From contig NZ_CP041091.1 of NCBI RefSeq assembly GCF_006494815.1, forward strand, positions 2,370,501 to 2,434,500: a DNA stretch of 64,000 nt, written 5' to 3'. Shown here piece by piece: positions 43,175-53,900 of the stretch. A model generated the notes under the pieces. That model saw only the letters and a list, made by a program, of their open reading frames with translations. It ran no database searches and had not been told where the DNA came from. A program made the position numbers and the translations under genes. How positions within the stretch are numbered: position 1 is the stretch's first letter; each line of letters opens with the position of its first letter. Source of the DNA: Nocardioides sambongensis (GTDB lineage Bacteria > Actinomycetota > Actinomycetes > Propionibacteriales > Nocardioidaceae).

Positions 43175-43682
43175 GCATTCCCTTGAGCCGTCGCCCCAGC
43201 TCGACCTGCTTCTCGCGGTCCGCTTCGCGGGAGGCGATGCTCTGCCGCTTGTCCCAGGTCTTCTTGCCCTTGGCCAAGCCGATCTCGACCTTGGCCCGGC
43301 CCTTCACGAAGTAGAGGCTGAGCGGGACGACGGTCAGGCCCTTCTCGTTGACCCGACGCTCGATCTTGTCGATCTCGACCCGGTTGAGCAGCAGCTTGCG
43401 CTTGCGGCGGGCGGCGTGGTTGGTCCAGGTGCCCTGGGCGTACTCGGGGATGTGCACGGCGTGCAGCCAGGCCTCGCCGTTGTCGATGTCGACGAAGCCG
43501 TCGACCAGGCTCGCGCGGCCCATCCTCAGCGACTTCACCTCGGTGCCCTGCAGCACCAGCCCGGCCTCGAAGGTGTCCTCGATCAGGTAGTCGTGGCGGG
43601 CCTTCTTGTTGGAGGCGATGAGCTTGCGCCCCTCGGCCAGATCGTTCTTGGCGGCCTTGGCTCCACCTGACTTCGCGGACAT
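43167..43682 (-). CDS. smpB: SmpB, tmRNA-binding protein
   Basis: The 171-residue protein shows SmpB hallmarks: [34 protein letters not shown], and the C-terminal [18 protein letters not shown]. It binds tmRNA and brings it to stalled ribosomes. It lies close to ssrA and after the M23 peptidase gene. The start may be ATG 43682 (MSAK) or ATG 43691. An amidohydrolase gene overlaps its end. Confidence 0.96.
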   Translation of the reverse strand: MSAKSGGAKAAKNDLAEGRKLIASNKKARHDYLIEDTFEAGLVLQGTEVKSLRMGRASLVDGFVDIDNGEAWLHAVHIPEYAQGTWTNHAARRKRKLLLNRVEIDKIERRVNEKGLTVVPLSLYFVKGRAKVEIGLAKGKKTWDKRQSIASREADREKQVELGRRLKGMRD

Positions 43683-43785
43683 GGATCCCATTCTCCCAGT
43701 CGGGGTCAACCGGATTGGTGGCCGGCTCACCCGCACCGATCATGCGGGTGGCCGGCCGTTCGTGGGGACGCCCGGGCGAGGAGCG

Positions 43786-45096
43786 TCAGAGATAGCCCAT
43801 CGGGTCGACGGGCTCGCCGTTGCGCAGCACCGTGAAGTGCAGGTGGCAGCCGGTGGACCAGCCGGTGGTGCCGGCGTACCCGACGACCTGGCCGCGGCTC
43901 ACCCGCGCCCCCTGACCGACCGCATAGCTGCTGAGGTGGTTGTAGACCAGCGTGATCACCGCGCCGTTGACCCGGCCGATGGCCAGATAGAGCCGGTTGC
44001 CGTAGACCTCGTCGTAGTAGGTGTTGATCACGGTGCCGGCGGCCCCGGCCCACAGCTGCGACCCGCAGGGCGCGCCGAAGTCGGTGCCGTTGTGCAGGCT
44101 GTAGTAGCCGTAGATCGGGTGCGTCCGGTAGCCGTACGGCGAGGTGACCGGGCCGCTGGACGGCAGGTGCAGCAGCCCGCCGGTGTCACCGCTGTAGCTG
44201 CCGGACTGGCTGCGGGACGCGTTGAGGATCTGCTGCTTGATCCGCTGCTCGCGGGCCTCCAGCCGCTCCAGCGCCGCCTTGTCGGCGGCCTTGGCGCGGA
44301 CCGCGGCGGCGCGGGTCTTGCGGGTGCTGACGACGAGGCCCGCGATCCGGTTGCGGGTGTCGGCGGCCTGGGTGGCCAGCACCTTGATGTCGGCGAGGTT
44401 CTCGTCGGCGGCCTTTTTCGACGACGCAACGGCGTTGCGCGCCTTCTTGACCTCGTCGCGGTGCTCCTCCAACGCCTCCTCGGCCGCCACCAGGGCGTCC
44501 AGGGCCTGCTGCTCGCGACCGACCACGACGCCGTTGCCGGTCTCGTTGATCATGATCTCGGCGACCGAGCCGGACTCGAGGTAGGAGCTCACCATCTGCA
44601 GCTCGGGGTTGCCGCCCGTGGCGATGCCGATCACCGTGCCCCGGGTGGCCTCACGCTGCGCGGCGACCTCGAGACGAGCGGCCTTGAGCTCGGCGACCGC
44701 CGTGTCGAACCGCTGCTCGGCCCGCTCCAGCTTCCGCTGGAGCTGAGCGCTGACCTTCTTGGCGGCGGTCAGGTCGCCGCGCACCCGCTCGAGTCGGGTG
44801 CGGGCGGAGCTGAGGTTGCCGCGCGCGTCGCTGAGCTTCCCGTTCAGACGGGTGAGCCGCTTGCTGGACTCGTCGAGGTGGTCGTGGGCCTTGTCGATCT
44901 GACCCTGGACCTTCCTCTGCTGGTCCTCGAGCTTGTCGGTGTCGTCGGCTCGGGCCACCGGCACCATCAGCGCGGCGACGGCGAGGGTGGACAGCGACCA
45001 GGCGACCAGCCACCGGGAGCGGTGGCTGCGGGTCGGCGGGGTCGACGGGCACGGACGGCTGGCGGGCAGCCGTCGAGCGCTGGGGAAGAAGCGCAC
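43786..45096 (-). CDS. M23 peptidase with N-terminal coiled coil (EnvC-like)
   Basis: The 436-residue protein has a signal anchor (VAWSLSTLAVAALMVPVARA), a long coiled coil (residues 50-300), and an M23 domain with zinc/active-site motifs HNGTDFGAP and GCHLHF. It follows ftsE and ftsX, so FtsEX probably activates it to cut the cell-wall peptidoglycan during division, as EnvC/RipC-type proteins. smpB follows it. Confidence 0.92.
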   Translation of the reverse strand: MRFFPSARRLPASRPCPSTPPTRSHRSRWLVAWSLSTLAVAALMVPVARADDTDKLEDQQRKVQGQIDKAHDHLDESSKRLTRLNGKLSDARGNLSSARTRLERVRGDLTAAKKVSAQLQRKLERAEQRFDTAVAELKAARLEVAAQREATRGTVIGIATGGNPELQMVSSYLESGSVAEIMINETGNGVVVGREQQALDALVAAEEALEEHRDEVKKARNAVASSKKAADENLADIKVLATQAADTRNRIAGLVVSTRKTRAAAVRAKAADKAALERLEAREQRIKQQILNASRSQSGSYSGDTGGLLHLPSSGPVTSPYGYRTHPIYGYYSLHNGTDFGAPCGSQLWAGAAGTVINTYYDEVYGNRLYLAIGRVNGAVITLVYNHLSSYAVGQGARVSRGQVVGYAGTTGWSTGCHLHFTVLRNGEPVDPMGYL

Positions 45097-45151
45097 GAAT
45101 CTGACCTTCAGTGTTCGGGGAAGAGAACCCGTCGACCGTATCCGCCGCGGA

Positions 45152-46087
45152 TCAGACTTTGATGTATTTCCGGGTCAGCAGGAGTGTCGGGATCAGCGTC
45201 AGCGCGGGACCCAGCAGGGCGATGCCCGGGGGAACCAGTCCGAAGACCGCCTGCACCCAGTCGGTCCAGTCGATCCAGGGCAGGAAGGTGACCACCTCGG
45301 CCATCCCGGTCTGGATCGCGAAGTACTGGAACGCGGCCAGCGCCCCGGCCGCCAGCGCCACGCCGATCACGGCGGTGACCAGGGCCTCGAGCAGGAACGG
45401 CAGGGCGATGTAGAGCGTCGAGGCACCCACCAGCCGCATGATGCCGATCTCCCGCCGGCGGGCCATCGCGGCCAGGCGGATGGTGTTCGCGACGAGCAGC
45501 AGCGCCGCGAGCAGCAGGAAGCCCGCGCCGATCCACGAGCCGTACTTCAGGGCGGTCATGATGCCGAAGATCTGTCCCAGCGCCTCGCGCTGGTCCTTGA
45601 TCGAGGCGACACCGTCCAGGCCCTCGACCGCGCTGATCACGCCGTCGGCCTCGGCCGGCTGCTTCAGGGTGACCCAGTACGCCGAGGGCCAGTCCTCGAC
45701 CGTGACCACGGGGTCGGAGCCTTCGAAGACCTCTTCGGGGAGGATCTCCTTGGCGTCCTCGTAGCCCTCCTCCTTGGTCTGGAAATCGTACGAGGCGACC
45801 TCGGGGCTGGCCTCGATCTCCTCCTCGATCCGCTCCCGCTGCTGGTCGGTGACCTCTCCCCCGGCGCACTGCGGCGCACCGGACGGGTCGTCGACGGTGC
45901 ACAGGTTCACCAGGATCTGGAGCTCGTTGCCGAGGGTCTCCGAGGTCTTGTCCGCCTGGCGCTGCAGCAGGATGCCGCAGCCGGCCAGGGTCAACGAGAC
46001 GAAGAGGGTGAGGATGACCGCCAGATGCATCGTGAGGTTGCGACGCAGGCCGGTGCGGAGCTCGGAGAAGACGTAGCGCAGCTGCAT
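45152..46087 (-). CDS. ftsX: FtsX, cell-division ABC permease-like protein
   Basis: The 311-residue protein has four membrane segments with the FtsX order: cytoplasmic YVFSELRTGLRRNLTM, TM1 (LAVILTLFVSLTLAGCGILL), an extracytoplasmic loop of 110 residues (SYDFQTKEEGYEDAKEI), then TM2-4 with ARRREIGIMRLVGAS. It forms a complex with FtsE and regulates the M23 peptidase encoded next. ftsE lies 100 bases upstream. Confidence 0.96.
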   Translation of the reverse strand: MQLRYVFSELRTGLRRNLTMHLAVILTLFVSLTLAGCGILLQRQADKTSETLGNELQILVNLCTVDDPSGAPQCAGGEVTDQQRERIEEEIEASPEVASYDFQTKEEGYEDAKEILPEEVFEGSDPVVTVEDWPSAYWVTLKQPAEADGVISAVEGLDGVASIKDQREALGQIFGIMTALKYGSWIGAGFLLLAALLLVANTIRLAAMARRREIGIMRLVGASTLYIALPFLLEALVTAVIGVALAAGALAAFQYFAIQTGMAEVVTFLPWIDWTDWVQAVFGLVPPGIALLGPALTLIPTLLLTRKYIKV

Positions 46088-46185
46088 GGGTGTGGAAACT
46101 CTCCTGGGAGGTGGCGAGGAGCGGGCGCGGAGGCCTGGCTCAGTGCGGGAGCCGACTCAGGGCTGGACTCGGTGCTGGACCCGGC

Positions 46186-46875
46186 TCAGTGCTGGAAGCC
46201 GTAGCTGCCGGCCGCCTCGTCGCGCACGACGCGGCCGTGCTCGAGCTCGATGACGCGCTTGCGGAACTGGTCGACGATGCCGTGGTCGTGGGTCGCCATC
46301 ACCACGGTCGTGCCGGTGGCGTTGATGTCGTCGAGCAGCTTCATGATCCCGACCGAGGTGCTCGGGTCGAGGTTGCCGGTGGGCTCGTCGGCGATCAGGA
46401 TCATCGGCCTGTTGACGAACGCGCGGGCCACCGCGACCCGCTGCTGCTCACCGCCGGAGAGCTCGTCGGGCATCCGCTCGGACTTGTCCTTGAGGCCGAC
46501 CAGCTCGAGCGTCTCGGGCACGGTGCGGGTGATCTCCCGCTTCGACCGGCCGATCACCTGGAGCGCGAAGGCGACGTTCTCGGCCACGGTCTTGTTCGGC
46601 AGCAGCCGGAAGTCCTGGAACACGGTGCCCACCTGGCGCCGCAGCCGGGGCACCTTCCACCCGGCCATCCGGTTGATCTCCTTGCCCGCGACGTAGACCC
46701 GACCGGCGGTCGGGCGCAGCTCGCGCAGCACCAGTCGCAGAGCGGTCGACTTGCCGGAACCGGAGGTCCCGACGAGGTAGACGAACTCGCCCTTGTCGAT
46801 GTCCAGCGTCACCTGGTCCAGGGCAGGGTTGCCGGGGCCCGGGTACTTCTTGGTGACCTTCTCGAAGCGAATCAC
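46186..46875 (-). CDS. ftsE: FtsE, cell-division ATP-binding protein
   Basis: The 229-residue ABC protein has Walker [10 protein letters not shown], signature LSGGEQQR and Walker [26 protein letters not shown] is typical. It energises FtsX. The order prfB, then ftsE-ftsX-M23-smpB is common in actinobacteria; here two genes lie between prfB and ftsE. Confidence 0.96.
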   Translation of the reverse strand: MIRFEKVTKKYPGPGNPALDQVTLDIDKGEFVYLVGTSGSGKSTALRLVLRELRPTAGRVYVAGKEINRMAGWKVPRLRRQVGTVFQDFRLLPNKTVAENVAFALQVIGRSKREITRTVPETLELVGLKDKSERMPDELSGGEQQRVAVARAFVNRPMILIADEPTGNLDPSTSVGIMKLLDDINATGTTVVMATHDHGIVDQFRKRVIELEHGRVVRDEAAGSYGFQH

Positions 46876-47005
46876 CCTCCGGACGGTACGCGACGAGACC
46901 AGCGGGACCGGAAATCTGCGGGCGCGGCGGGTGGGCGGGTGGCGCGGATCACCCTGCGCCGGCGGCCCACCCGGACGGGTGTGCCACCCCCACTACAGTG
47001 CACGT

Positions 47006-47647
47006 GTGCCGACCGTCCTGCGCGCGCTGCTGCTCGCCGTGCTGCTGACCGTGGCGCCGGTGACGGTGGGCGTGCTCGTGGCCGGCCCGCCCGAGGAGGC
47101 CCCGGTGCCGCCGTACACCGGGACGCCGCTGGCCGACTACGACACCTCCACCGTGGCGCTGGCGCGCTCCGCGTTCTGCGACCGGCTGCCCACGGAGGCC
47201 GTCGACGCGGCGCTCGGCATCACCGACGACGGGGACGCCGAGGTGGTCGCCCGCGACTACGGCAACGGCGAGAAGGCCACGGTCGCCGGCGGGCGCGACG
47301 TGATGCACGAGTTCGGCTGCTCCTTCCGCGGCGGCCGCGGCAACGCCGCCGCCTGGCTCTTCGCGCCCCCGGTGACCGAGCAGCGCGCCCGCGAGCTGGT
47401 CCGCTCCACCCCGGACGAGGGCTGCACCCGGCTGGCCGACACTCCGTCGTACGGCGACCCGTCGGTCGCGCTCTCCTGCACCGGCAAGCGGCCGACGGTG
47501 AGTTTCCGCGGCCTCTTCGGCGACGCCTGGCTGACCTGTCAGCTGGGCTCCGGCGAGGGGCTGGACGAGGAGGACCTGGTCGATCGGGCGGGGCGCTGGT
47601 GCGTCGCCGTGGCCCGGGCGGCGACGGCCACCGCCCCTGCGCCCTGA
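47006..47647 (+). CDS. Secreted Cys-rich unknown protein
   Basis: The 213-residue protein starts at GTG 47006 with an N-terminal signal or anchor (LRALLLAVLLTVAPVTVGVL). The rest has at least six cysteines (FCDRL, GCSFRG, GCTRL, SCTGK, TCQL, WCVA), probably in disulphides, and resembles DUF3558-like lipoproteins only loosely. It diverges from ftsE and may be leaderless. Function is unknown. Confidence 0.72.
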   Translation: MPTVLRALLLAVLLTVAPVTVGVLVAGPPEEAPVPPYTGTPLADYDTSTVALARSAFCDRLPTEAVDAALGITDDGDAEVVARDYGNGEKATVAGGRDVMHEFGCSFRGGRGNAAAWLFAPPVTEQRARELVRSTPDEGCTRLADTPSYGDPSVALSCTGKRPTVSFRGLFGDAWLTCQLGSGEGLDEEDLVDRAGRWCVAVARAATATAPAP

Positions 47648-47711
47648 GCCGAGCGCGCCAGCACCTGCAGTGAACAGCGCAGGCCCCGGGTGGCAGCGCC
47701 CGCCCCCACGC

Positions 47712-49091
47712 TCAGTGGCAGACGGTCTCGCCGCAGCCCGGGATCGCCACGACCCGCCCGCTCACCCGGGCGTCGAAGTGGTGCAGGTCGCTGGCGCCGT
47801 AGGTCCAGGCCATGGCGTTGGCCGTCATGATCCGCACCACCGCGTGGTCCCGGGACCGCCAGGCCACCCGCGGGTGCGAACGGCTCTTCCACCAGCGGTT
47901 GGGGTAGACGCCCTGCGGCGAGGTGTAGGGGTTCTCCCAGGGATTGATGTCCAGCGCCCGCCCGTAGGAGTGCGGGGAGCGGACTCCCGGTCGGCCGACC
48001 ACGTCGCGGCAGTTGAACGCCGAGGTGTTGCCGGTCGCCATCGACCGGTAGTCGTCGGCCCCGTGCAGGCGGGAGGACCATCCGAACCGGTCCACCCGGT
48101 ACATCGAGCGGATCGGGAGCTTGCGCCGGTACATCGCGGCGATCGCGCCGGCCATCTTCCCGATCGCACCGGAGGCGGCGACGAGCTCGCCCCGGCGCCG
48201 GTAGCCGTCGTAGTCCCAGTAGTTGATCCGGAGCAGCCGCAGGCCGCCGCGCCCGACGGGGCAGCCTGCGTGCCAGCTGCGGCCGGTCATCTGACGCCAG
48301 ACCCGGTCGGGGACGGTCGTGATCCGTGCGTTCGGTCCGGACCCGACGGCGTGGGCCTGGGCCGGTAGGGGGCGCGGCCGCGGTGCAGCCGCGGGGAGGC
48401 GGACGGGGGTCCCCGGCGGCAGGTTGTCCAGCGCGTGCACGGGGCTCCGGTCCCCGGTGACCCAGGCGAGCCGCCGGGCCACCACCCGCCACCGGGTGTC
48501 GGTGCGCGGAGAGACGGTGAAGGAGACCCGACCACGGGCGTCGGTGCGCCCGCGGCGGGCGGTGACCCACCTGCGACCGTCCTTGCGCTGCAGCTCGACC
48601 CGTCCTCGCTGCACCGGGATGCGTCCGCCTCGCCACCGCGCGGTGAGGGGCGTGGTGGTCTCGTCGACGAAGCTCGTCGGGCCGCTCAGCGTCACCCGGC
48701 CGGTGCGGCGCAGCAGCCGCACCCGGTGGGTCGCCACGGCGGGGTCGTGGATCTCGTCGCCGGCGTAGCGGGCCCGCACCACGTTGTCGGCCGGGCGCCG
48801 GTGCTGGGAGATCTCGACCGCGGCGACGCCGTCCTCGTCGGTGACCCGGTCGGCCAGCGGGCGCCACTCACCGCCCACCCGGCGCTCGATGCCGAGCGTC
48901 GCGCCGGCCAACGGTCCGGTGCCGGCGTCGAGGGTGAAGGTCACCTCGACCACCTGCTGCACCCGCGCCGGCGGCGAGTCGGCGGTCAGCCCGGTCCGCT
49001 CCGCGGCCTGGACCGGCGGTGGCGCGACGGCGGCAGCCGCGGCGACGGCGAGGAGGAGTGTGCAGAGCCCGAGAAGACGCGATCCGACCAC
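47712..49091 (-). CDS. Secreted M15-like D-Ala-D-Ala carboxypeptidase family protein
   Basis: The 459-residue protein has a signal peptide and an Ig-like region (residues 35-200), then a C-terminal M15 fold. Zinc ligands appear in SPHSYGRALDIN (SxHxxGxAxD) and LHHFDARV. It would trim cell-wall peptide stems. An insert with NCRDVVGRPGVRS may help bind. It is convergent with the gene at 47006. Confidence 0.82.
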   Translation of the reverse strand: MVGSRLLGLCTLLLAVAAAAAVAPPPVQAAERTGLTADSPPARVQQVVEVTFTLDAGTGPLAGATLGIERRVGGEWRPLADRVTDEDGVAAVEISQHRRPADNVVRARYAGDEIHDPAVATHRVRLLRRTGRVTLSGPTSFVDETTTPLTARWRGGRIPVQRGRVELQRKDGRRWVTARRGRTDARGRVSFTVSPRTDTRWRVVARRLAWVTGDRSPVHALDNLPPGTPVRLPAAAPRPRPLPAQAHAVGSGPNARITTVPDRVWRQMTGRSWHAGCPVGRGGLRLLRINYWDYDGYRRRGELVAASGAIGKMAGAIAAMYRRKLPIRSMYRVDRFGWSSRLHGADDYRSMATGNTSAFNCRDVVGRPGVRSPHSYGRALDINPWENPYTSPQGVYPNRWWKSRSHPRVAWRSRDHAVVRIMTANAMAWTYGASDLHHFDARVSGRVVAIPGCGETVCH

Positions 49092-49154
49092 CCGGGCACC
49101 CTACGTCTGCGCCCGCCACTGCTGCGGCAGCGGCGCGGGAGCGGCCCGTGAGCG

Positions 49155-50270
49155 TCAGTCGGCGGGCTGCTCGGCGCCGCGGCGCCAGCGGATGCCGGCC
49201 TCGAGGAAGTCGTCGATCTCGCCGTCGAAGACGGGCTGCGGGTTGCCGGTCTCGTAGCCGGTGCGCAGGTCCTTGACGATCTGGTAGGGGTTCAGCACGT
49301 AGTTGCGCATCTGGTCGCCCCAGCTCGCGGCCACGTCGCCCTTCAGGTCCTTCTTGAGCGCGGCCTCCTCGGCCTTCTTCTTGGCCAGCAGCTTGGCCTT
49401 GAGCACGATCATCGCCGCCGCCTTGTTCTGCAGCTGGGACTTCTCGTTCTGGCAGGAGACCACGATGCCGGTCGGGATGTGGGTCAGCCGCACGGCGGAG
49501 TCGGTGGTGTTGACCGACTGCCCGCCGGGACCGCCGGAGCGGAACACGTCGGTGCGGATCTCGTTCTCGTCGACCTCGATCTCGTCGGTCTGCTCCAGCT
49601 GCGGAACGACCTCGACCGCGGCGAACGAGGTCTGGCGCCGGCCCTGGTTGTCGAACGGGCTGATTCGGACCAGCCGGTGGGTGCCGACCTCGACGGAGAG
49701 GGTGCCGTAGGCGTAGGGCGCGTGGATGGCGAACTCGGCCGACTTGATGCCGGCCTCCTCGGCGTAGGAGACGTCGAAGACCTCGACGGGGTACTTGTTG
49801 CGCTCGGCCCAGCGGGTGTACATCCGCATCAGCATCTCGGCGAAGTCGGCGGCGTCCACCCCGCCGGCGCCGGAGCGGATGGTGACGATGGCCTCGCGCT
49901 CGTCGTACTCCCCGGAGAGCAGGGTGCGGACCTCGAGCGCCTCGACGTCCTTCTTCACCTTGGTCAGCTCGTTCTCGGCCTCGGCGAGGGTGTCGGCGTC
50001 GGCCTCCTCGGCCGCCAGCTCGGCGAGCACCTCGAGGTCGTCGATCCGGCCGCGCAGGTTGTTGAACCGCTCCAGCTGCCCCTGCAGGGCGGAGAGACGG
50101 CCGGTGACCCTGGTGGCGTTGGCCTGGTCGTCCCAGAGATCGGGCGCGGCGACCTGCTGCTCGAGGTCGGCGATGTCGGACTCCATCTTGGTCAGGTCGA
50201 GGACCTGCTCGATGGTGCGCATCGTCGCAGTCAGCTGCTTGATCTCGGCGTCGAAGTCGGGGCCTGCCAC
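49155..50270 (-). CDS. prfB: Peptide chain release factor 2
   Basis: The 371-residue protein has the GGQ loop in [18 protein letters not shown] and SPF specificity tripeptide (RISPFDNQG), marking release factor 2 for UGA and UAA. There is no in-frame shift site; the gene is one continuous frame. GTG 50270 starts the protein. It precedes the division genes in the same strand, a common actinobacterial arrangement. Confidence 0.96.
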   Translation of the reverse strand: MAGPDFDAEIKQLTATMRTIEQVLDLTKMESDIADLEQQVAAPDLWDDQANATRVTGRLSALQGQLERFNNLRGRIDDLEVLAELAAEEADADTLAEAENELTKVKKDVEALEVRTLLSGEYDEREAIVTIRSGAGGVDAADFAEMLMRMYTRWAERNKYPVEVFDVSYAEEAGIKSAEFAIHAPYAYGTLSVEVGTHRLVRISPFDNQGRRQTSFAAVEVVPQLEQTDEIEVDENEIRTDVFRSGGPGGQSVNTTDSAVRLTHIPTGIVVSCQNEKSQLQNKAAAMIVLKAKLLAKKKAEEAALKKDLKGDVAASWGDQMRNYVLNPYQIVKDLRTGYETGNPQPVFDGEIDDFLEAGIRWRRGAEQPAD

Positions 50271-50354
50271 AAGGAGCCACCCTACGGGTCGCCGGGGCGG
50301 CGTGGCGAAACACGAGCGTGCGGGGTGGGCTCCCCGGCTCGGCGCGGGTCAGGC

Positions 50355-50849
50355 TCAGCCGCGTCCGAAGACCTGTGCGGCGTACCAGACGCCGTCGTCG
50401 GACCGCGCCGCGCCGACACCGATCAGCCGGAAACGGCCGTCCAGGATGTTGCGGCGGTGCCCCGGCGAGTGCATCCAGGCCTTCACCACCGACTTTCCCG
50501 TCGGATAGCCGTAGGCGACGTTCTCCCCCACCCGGCTCAGGTCGCAGCGGCGCAGCACCGCGCCCATTTCCTGGTGGAACATCCGCTCCTGGGCAGCCAT
50601 CCGCCGCGCCTGCTTCCGCGCCATCCGGGTCAGGCACCGGTGCACCCGCACCTGGCGCCGCTCGTGCGCGACCCGGCGGCGGTTGGTGTGGGCCACGGTC
50701 CCGGTGACGTACGACGCGGTGGTGGTCCGTTGCACCTCCCCTCGCCCGTCCGGCGTCACCCCGGTGGCCGGGGCGGGCAGTGCCCACCCCAGAGCGAGGG
50801 CGACGACGAGTACCAGCAGAGCCCGGTGCAGGTGGTAGACGTCGGTCAT
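50355..50849 (-). CDS. Secreted CAP/SCP-domain protein
   Basis: The 164-residue protein has a signal peptide and a CAP domain: NRRRVAHERRQV, ARRMAAQERMFHQ, VGENVAYGY, and MHSPGHRRNILDGRF. The last resembles the HxxxxR segment of bacterial CAP proteins. Function is unclear. It lies upstream of prfB on the same strand. Confidence 0.88.
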   Translation of the reverse strand: MTDVYHLHRALLVLVVALALGWALPAPATGVTPDGRGEVQRTTTASYVTGTVAHTNRRRVAHERRQVRVHRCLTRMARKQARRMAAQERMFHQEMGAVLRRCDLSRVGENVAYGYPTGKSVVKAWMHSPGHRRNILDGRFRLIGVGAARSDDGVWYAAQVFGRG

Positions 50850-50953
50850 CGTTCGACGCTAGTCACGCCCGATCGTCGGGGTCCATGGAAAGCACCGGAC
50901 CCGGGACGTTCTCGTGCGAACGTCCCGGGTCCGGGATGGGTACGAGGACCCGG

Positions 50954-53900
50954 TCAGCGCTTCAGCTTGCGGAACCGGAAGACGTCCCGGTCGGAGCGGA
51001 AGTCGCGGTCACCGGCGTAGCTGGCGACCACGCGGTAGCTGCCGGCCTTCAGGCGCGGGCCGACGGTGCAGGTGGCGCGCCCCTTGCGGACCGTCGCCAC
51101 GCACAGCCGCTTGCCGTTGCTGGTGAAGGTGACCTTGCCGCTGGCCTGCCGGTCGACGGTGGCGACCAGGCGGACCGGCTTGCCCGCCCGGACCGTGCCC
51201 GGCTGGGCCTTGGCGTTCAGCCGGGCGTCGGCCTTGGCCCTCTCGGTGATGGTCAGCACGACGTTCTTCTGCGCCGCCTCGTGCGCGTCGTCGCCGGAGT
51301 AGAGCACCGAGAGGACGTACTGGCCTGGCGCCGGCATCACGCCGACCTGGCAGCTGGCCACGCCGTCCTCGATGGTCGCGGTGCACAGGGCGTCCTCGCC
51401 GTTGAGGAACTCCACCGTGCCGGTCGCCGCCGCCGGGTCGACCTCCGCGGTGAGGGTGAGGTCCTCGCCGAAGGCCGCCTTGACGTTGCGCGCGGTGACC
51501 GTGGCCGGAGTCAGGTCCGGCTCGACGGCCTCCACCACCCGGACCACCCGGGTGGCCACGGTCTGGTTGCCGTTGGTGTCCTCCACCAGGTAGGTCAGGC
51601 CGTAGCTGCCGGTCCGGGCCGTGTCGACCAGGCCGACCACCTCCACCGCGTCGGTCACGTCGCCGTCGGTGTCGTCGGTGGCGCTGACGCCGGCCATCGG
51701 GTCGAACGCGACGCCGACCTCGACCTCGCCGTCGGCGGGCAGGGTCAGCTCCGGCGCGGTGACGTCGGTGCCCGCGGCGGTGGCGACGAAGACGCCGCCG
51801 AACTGCCGCAGGCCCCGGACGACCTCACCGTCCGCGGTGCGGCTGTCGGCCACCCACGCGTAGGTCTCACCCTCGTCCAGCCCGGTCCACTCGACGGTGG
51901 CCGGCCACCCCGACCGCGCCGTGTCCTCGCCGATCACGGTCTCGGTGGGCGTGACCACGGTGAGCGCATCGGTCTCGAACGAGGTGGTGCGGGTCTCCAG
52001 ATCGACGGGAAGGACGAGGTTGTCCTCGGCTCCGTTGTAGCGTCCCCGGTTGTCGTACTCGGTGGCTCCGAAGTTGTCGAAGAAGGGCGAGTAGGTGTCG
52101 ATGCTGACCTGCGACTTCGCCACGTCGAACTGCAGCAGCCGCAAGAAGCTGGCACCGAACTGGAGCTGGTCGCCGGCGGCGTGGTCGGCGACCCCGTCGC
52201 CGTCCAGGTCGATCTGCCCGTTGACCACCCTGTCGGGCCACAGCTCACCGGCCGCGACCGTGTAGAACTGGTAGTCGGCGAGCAGCTCGACGACACCGTG
52301 CTGCACCGTGACGCCCACGTCGGACTTCACGTTGGTGCCGACGCCGTGCTCGTGGCCGGCCAGCACCAGGAACACGTTGGGGTTGTCGGTGACCACCTCG
52401 TCGAAGAGCCGGTTGCCGTCCGCGGAGAACGCCGCACCGCGACCGTCGGCCGCCGAGGACGGCGCCAGGTAGGCGTGCGTGAGCAGGATGCCATTGCGGT
52501 CGTCGTACCGCTCGAACACGCTGCTCGCCCAGTCGGCCTCCTCCTGGGTGACGCCGTAGGAGAGGCCCACGGCGACGAAGTCCAGGCCACCGGCGGAGAA
52601 CAGGATGTAGTTGTTCTGGTTGTCCCGGCCCTCGGTGACGACGGCGCCGCTGTCGTCGGTGACCTCGTCGTAGGCGTGGTAGGACGCGCCGTCCGGCCAG
52701 GCCTGGGAGGCCTGGTAGTACCGCTGGGGGCCGTACCACTGGTTGAACCGCGACTCCGGTCCGGTCTCGTTGCCGAGCTGGTTGTCGTGGTTGCCGGCGA
52801 TCACCTGGTTGACCACCCCCGCGTCGTCCAGGGTCTCCTGGGCGGCGGAGGTGAAGTCGAACTCGGCGGTGACCTGCTCGTCCAGCCCGGGCCAGCGCAG
52901 GTTGCCGACGCCGTCGACGGCCAGCGGGTCGTTGTAGTCGTTCTCGATCACGTCACCGGTGTGCGCGGTGTAGGCGATCTTGCGGTCCTGGGCGTTGTCC
53001 GCGATCCACTGGGTGGATGCCTCGTACGCCGAGGCCCAGACCTCCTGCTCGATCTCGTGCATCACGTCGCTGGACTCCTCGTTGCCGTCGAAGTCGTTGT
53101 ACGTGCCGCCGGCAGCGCCCTCGGCGAGGTACTGCGTGTCGGTGAAGTGCGCGAGTGAGAAGTCGTAGTCGGAGGGGTCCTCGAAGGAGTCCTTGTCCTG
53201 CTGCGCCGACTCGTCGCGCGGCGAGAGGTCGTCGGCGAACGGGTCGATCCCGGTCACCATCAGGTGGACGGTGCCGTCGTCGACCAGGGCCGGACGGATC
53301 CGGCCGCTGACCACGGTGTCGCCGGTGTCGGTGCCGCGGGACTCCGCGATCTCGACCCAGCCGGCCGCCGCGGCGTCCCAGGCGTAGAGCTGGACGGCCC
53401 GCTCGGGGTCGGCCACGCCGCTCCACACGGCACGCTGGCCGGAGACCGCCCCGCTCACCTCGACGTCGTAGCGCTGGAACGGGATGTGCCGGGTGGAGAC
53501 GGTCTCGCTGGTCTCGCCGTCGGCCACCTGCTCGCCCGCGACGTCGGCCTGCTCGGAGTAGTCGAACTCCAGGGTGGTCGGCAGTGCGGTGACCACGCCC
53601 TGGTACCCGTCGCCGGCCACGGTGGCCTCGGCCTCACGGAAGGTGGTGGTGACCTCCGAGCCGTCCGGGCTGTCGGCGATCGCGGAGAGCGACACCGTGC
53701 CGTTGCCCTGGCCGTTGTCGGTGCCGCCGCCGGTCGGGATCGCGGAGGAGGTGAACGGAACGGTCCAGGAGTAGGGCTCGCCGAAGACCCCGGTCGCGGA
53801 GATCTCGATGCGGTGGTCGCCGGCGCTCATGCCGGGGCCGATCTCGTCGCCCGGCGCGATCTCCTCGCCGTCGAGGCGATAGGTCCACCCGGTCGCGTGG

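Noticed and set aside
49155..50270. Programmed frameshift in prfB
   Set aside because: The gene is a single open frame without an early in-frame UGA.
50780..53158. Long plus-strand frame (792 residues)
   Set aside because: It is antisense to the phosphoesterase protein, which has clear domains and catalytic motifs.
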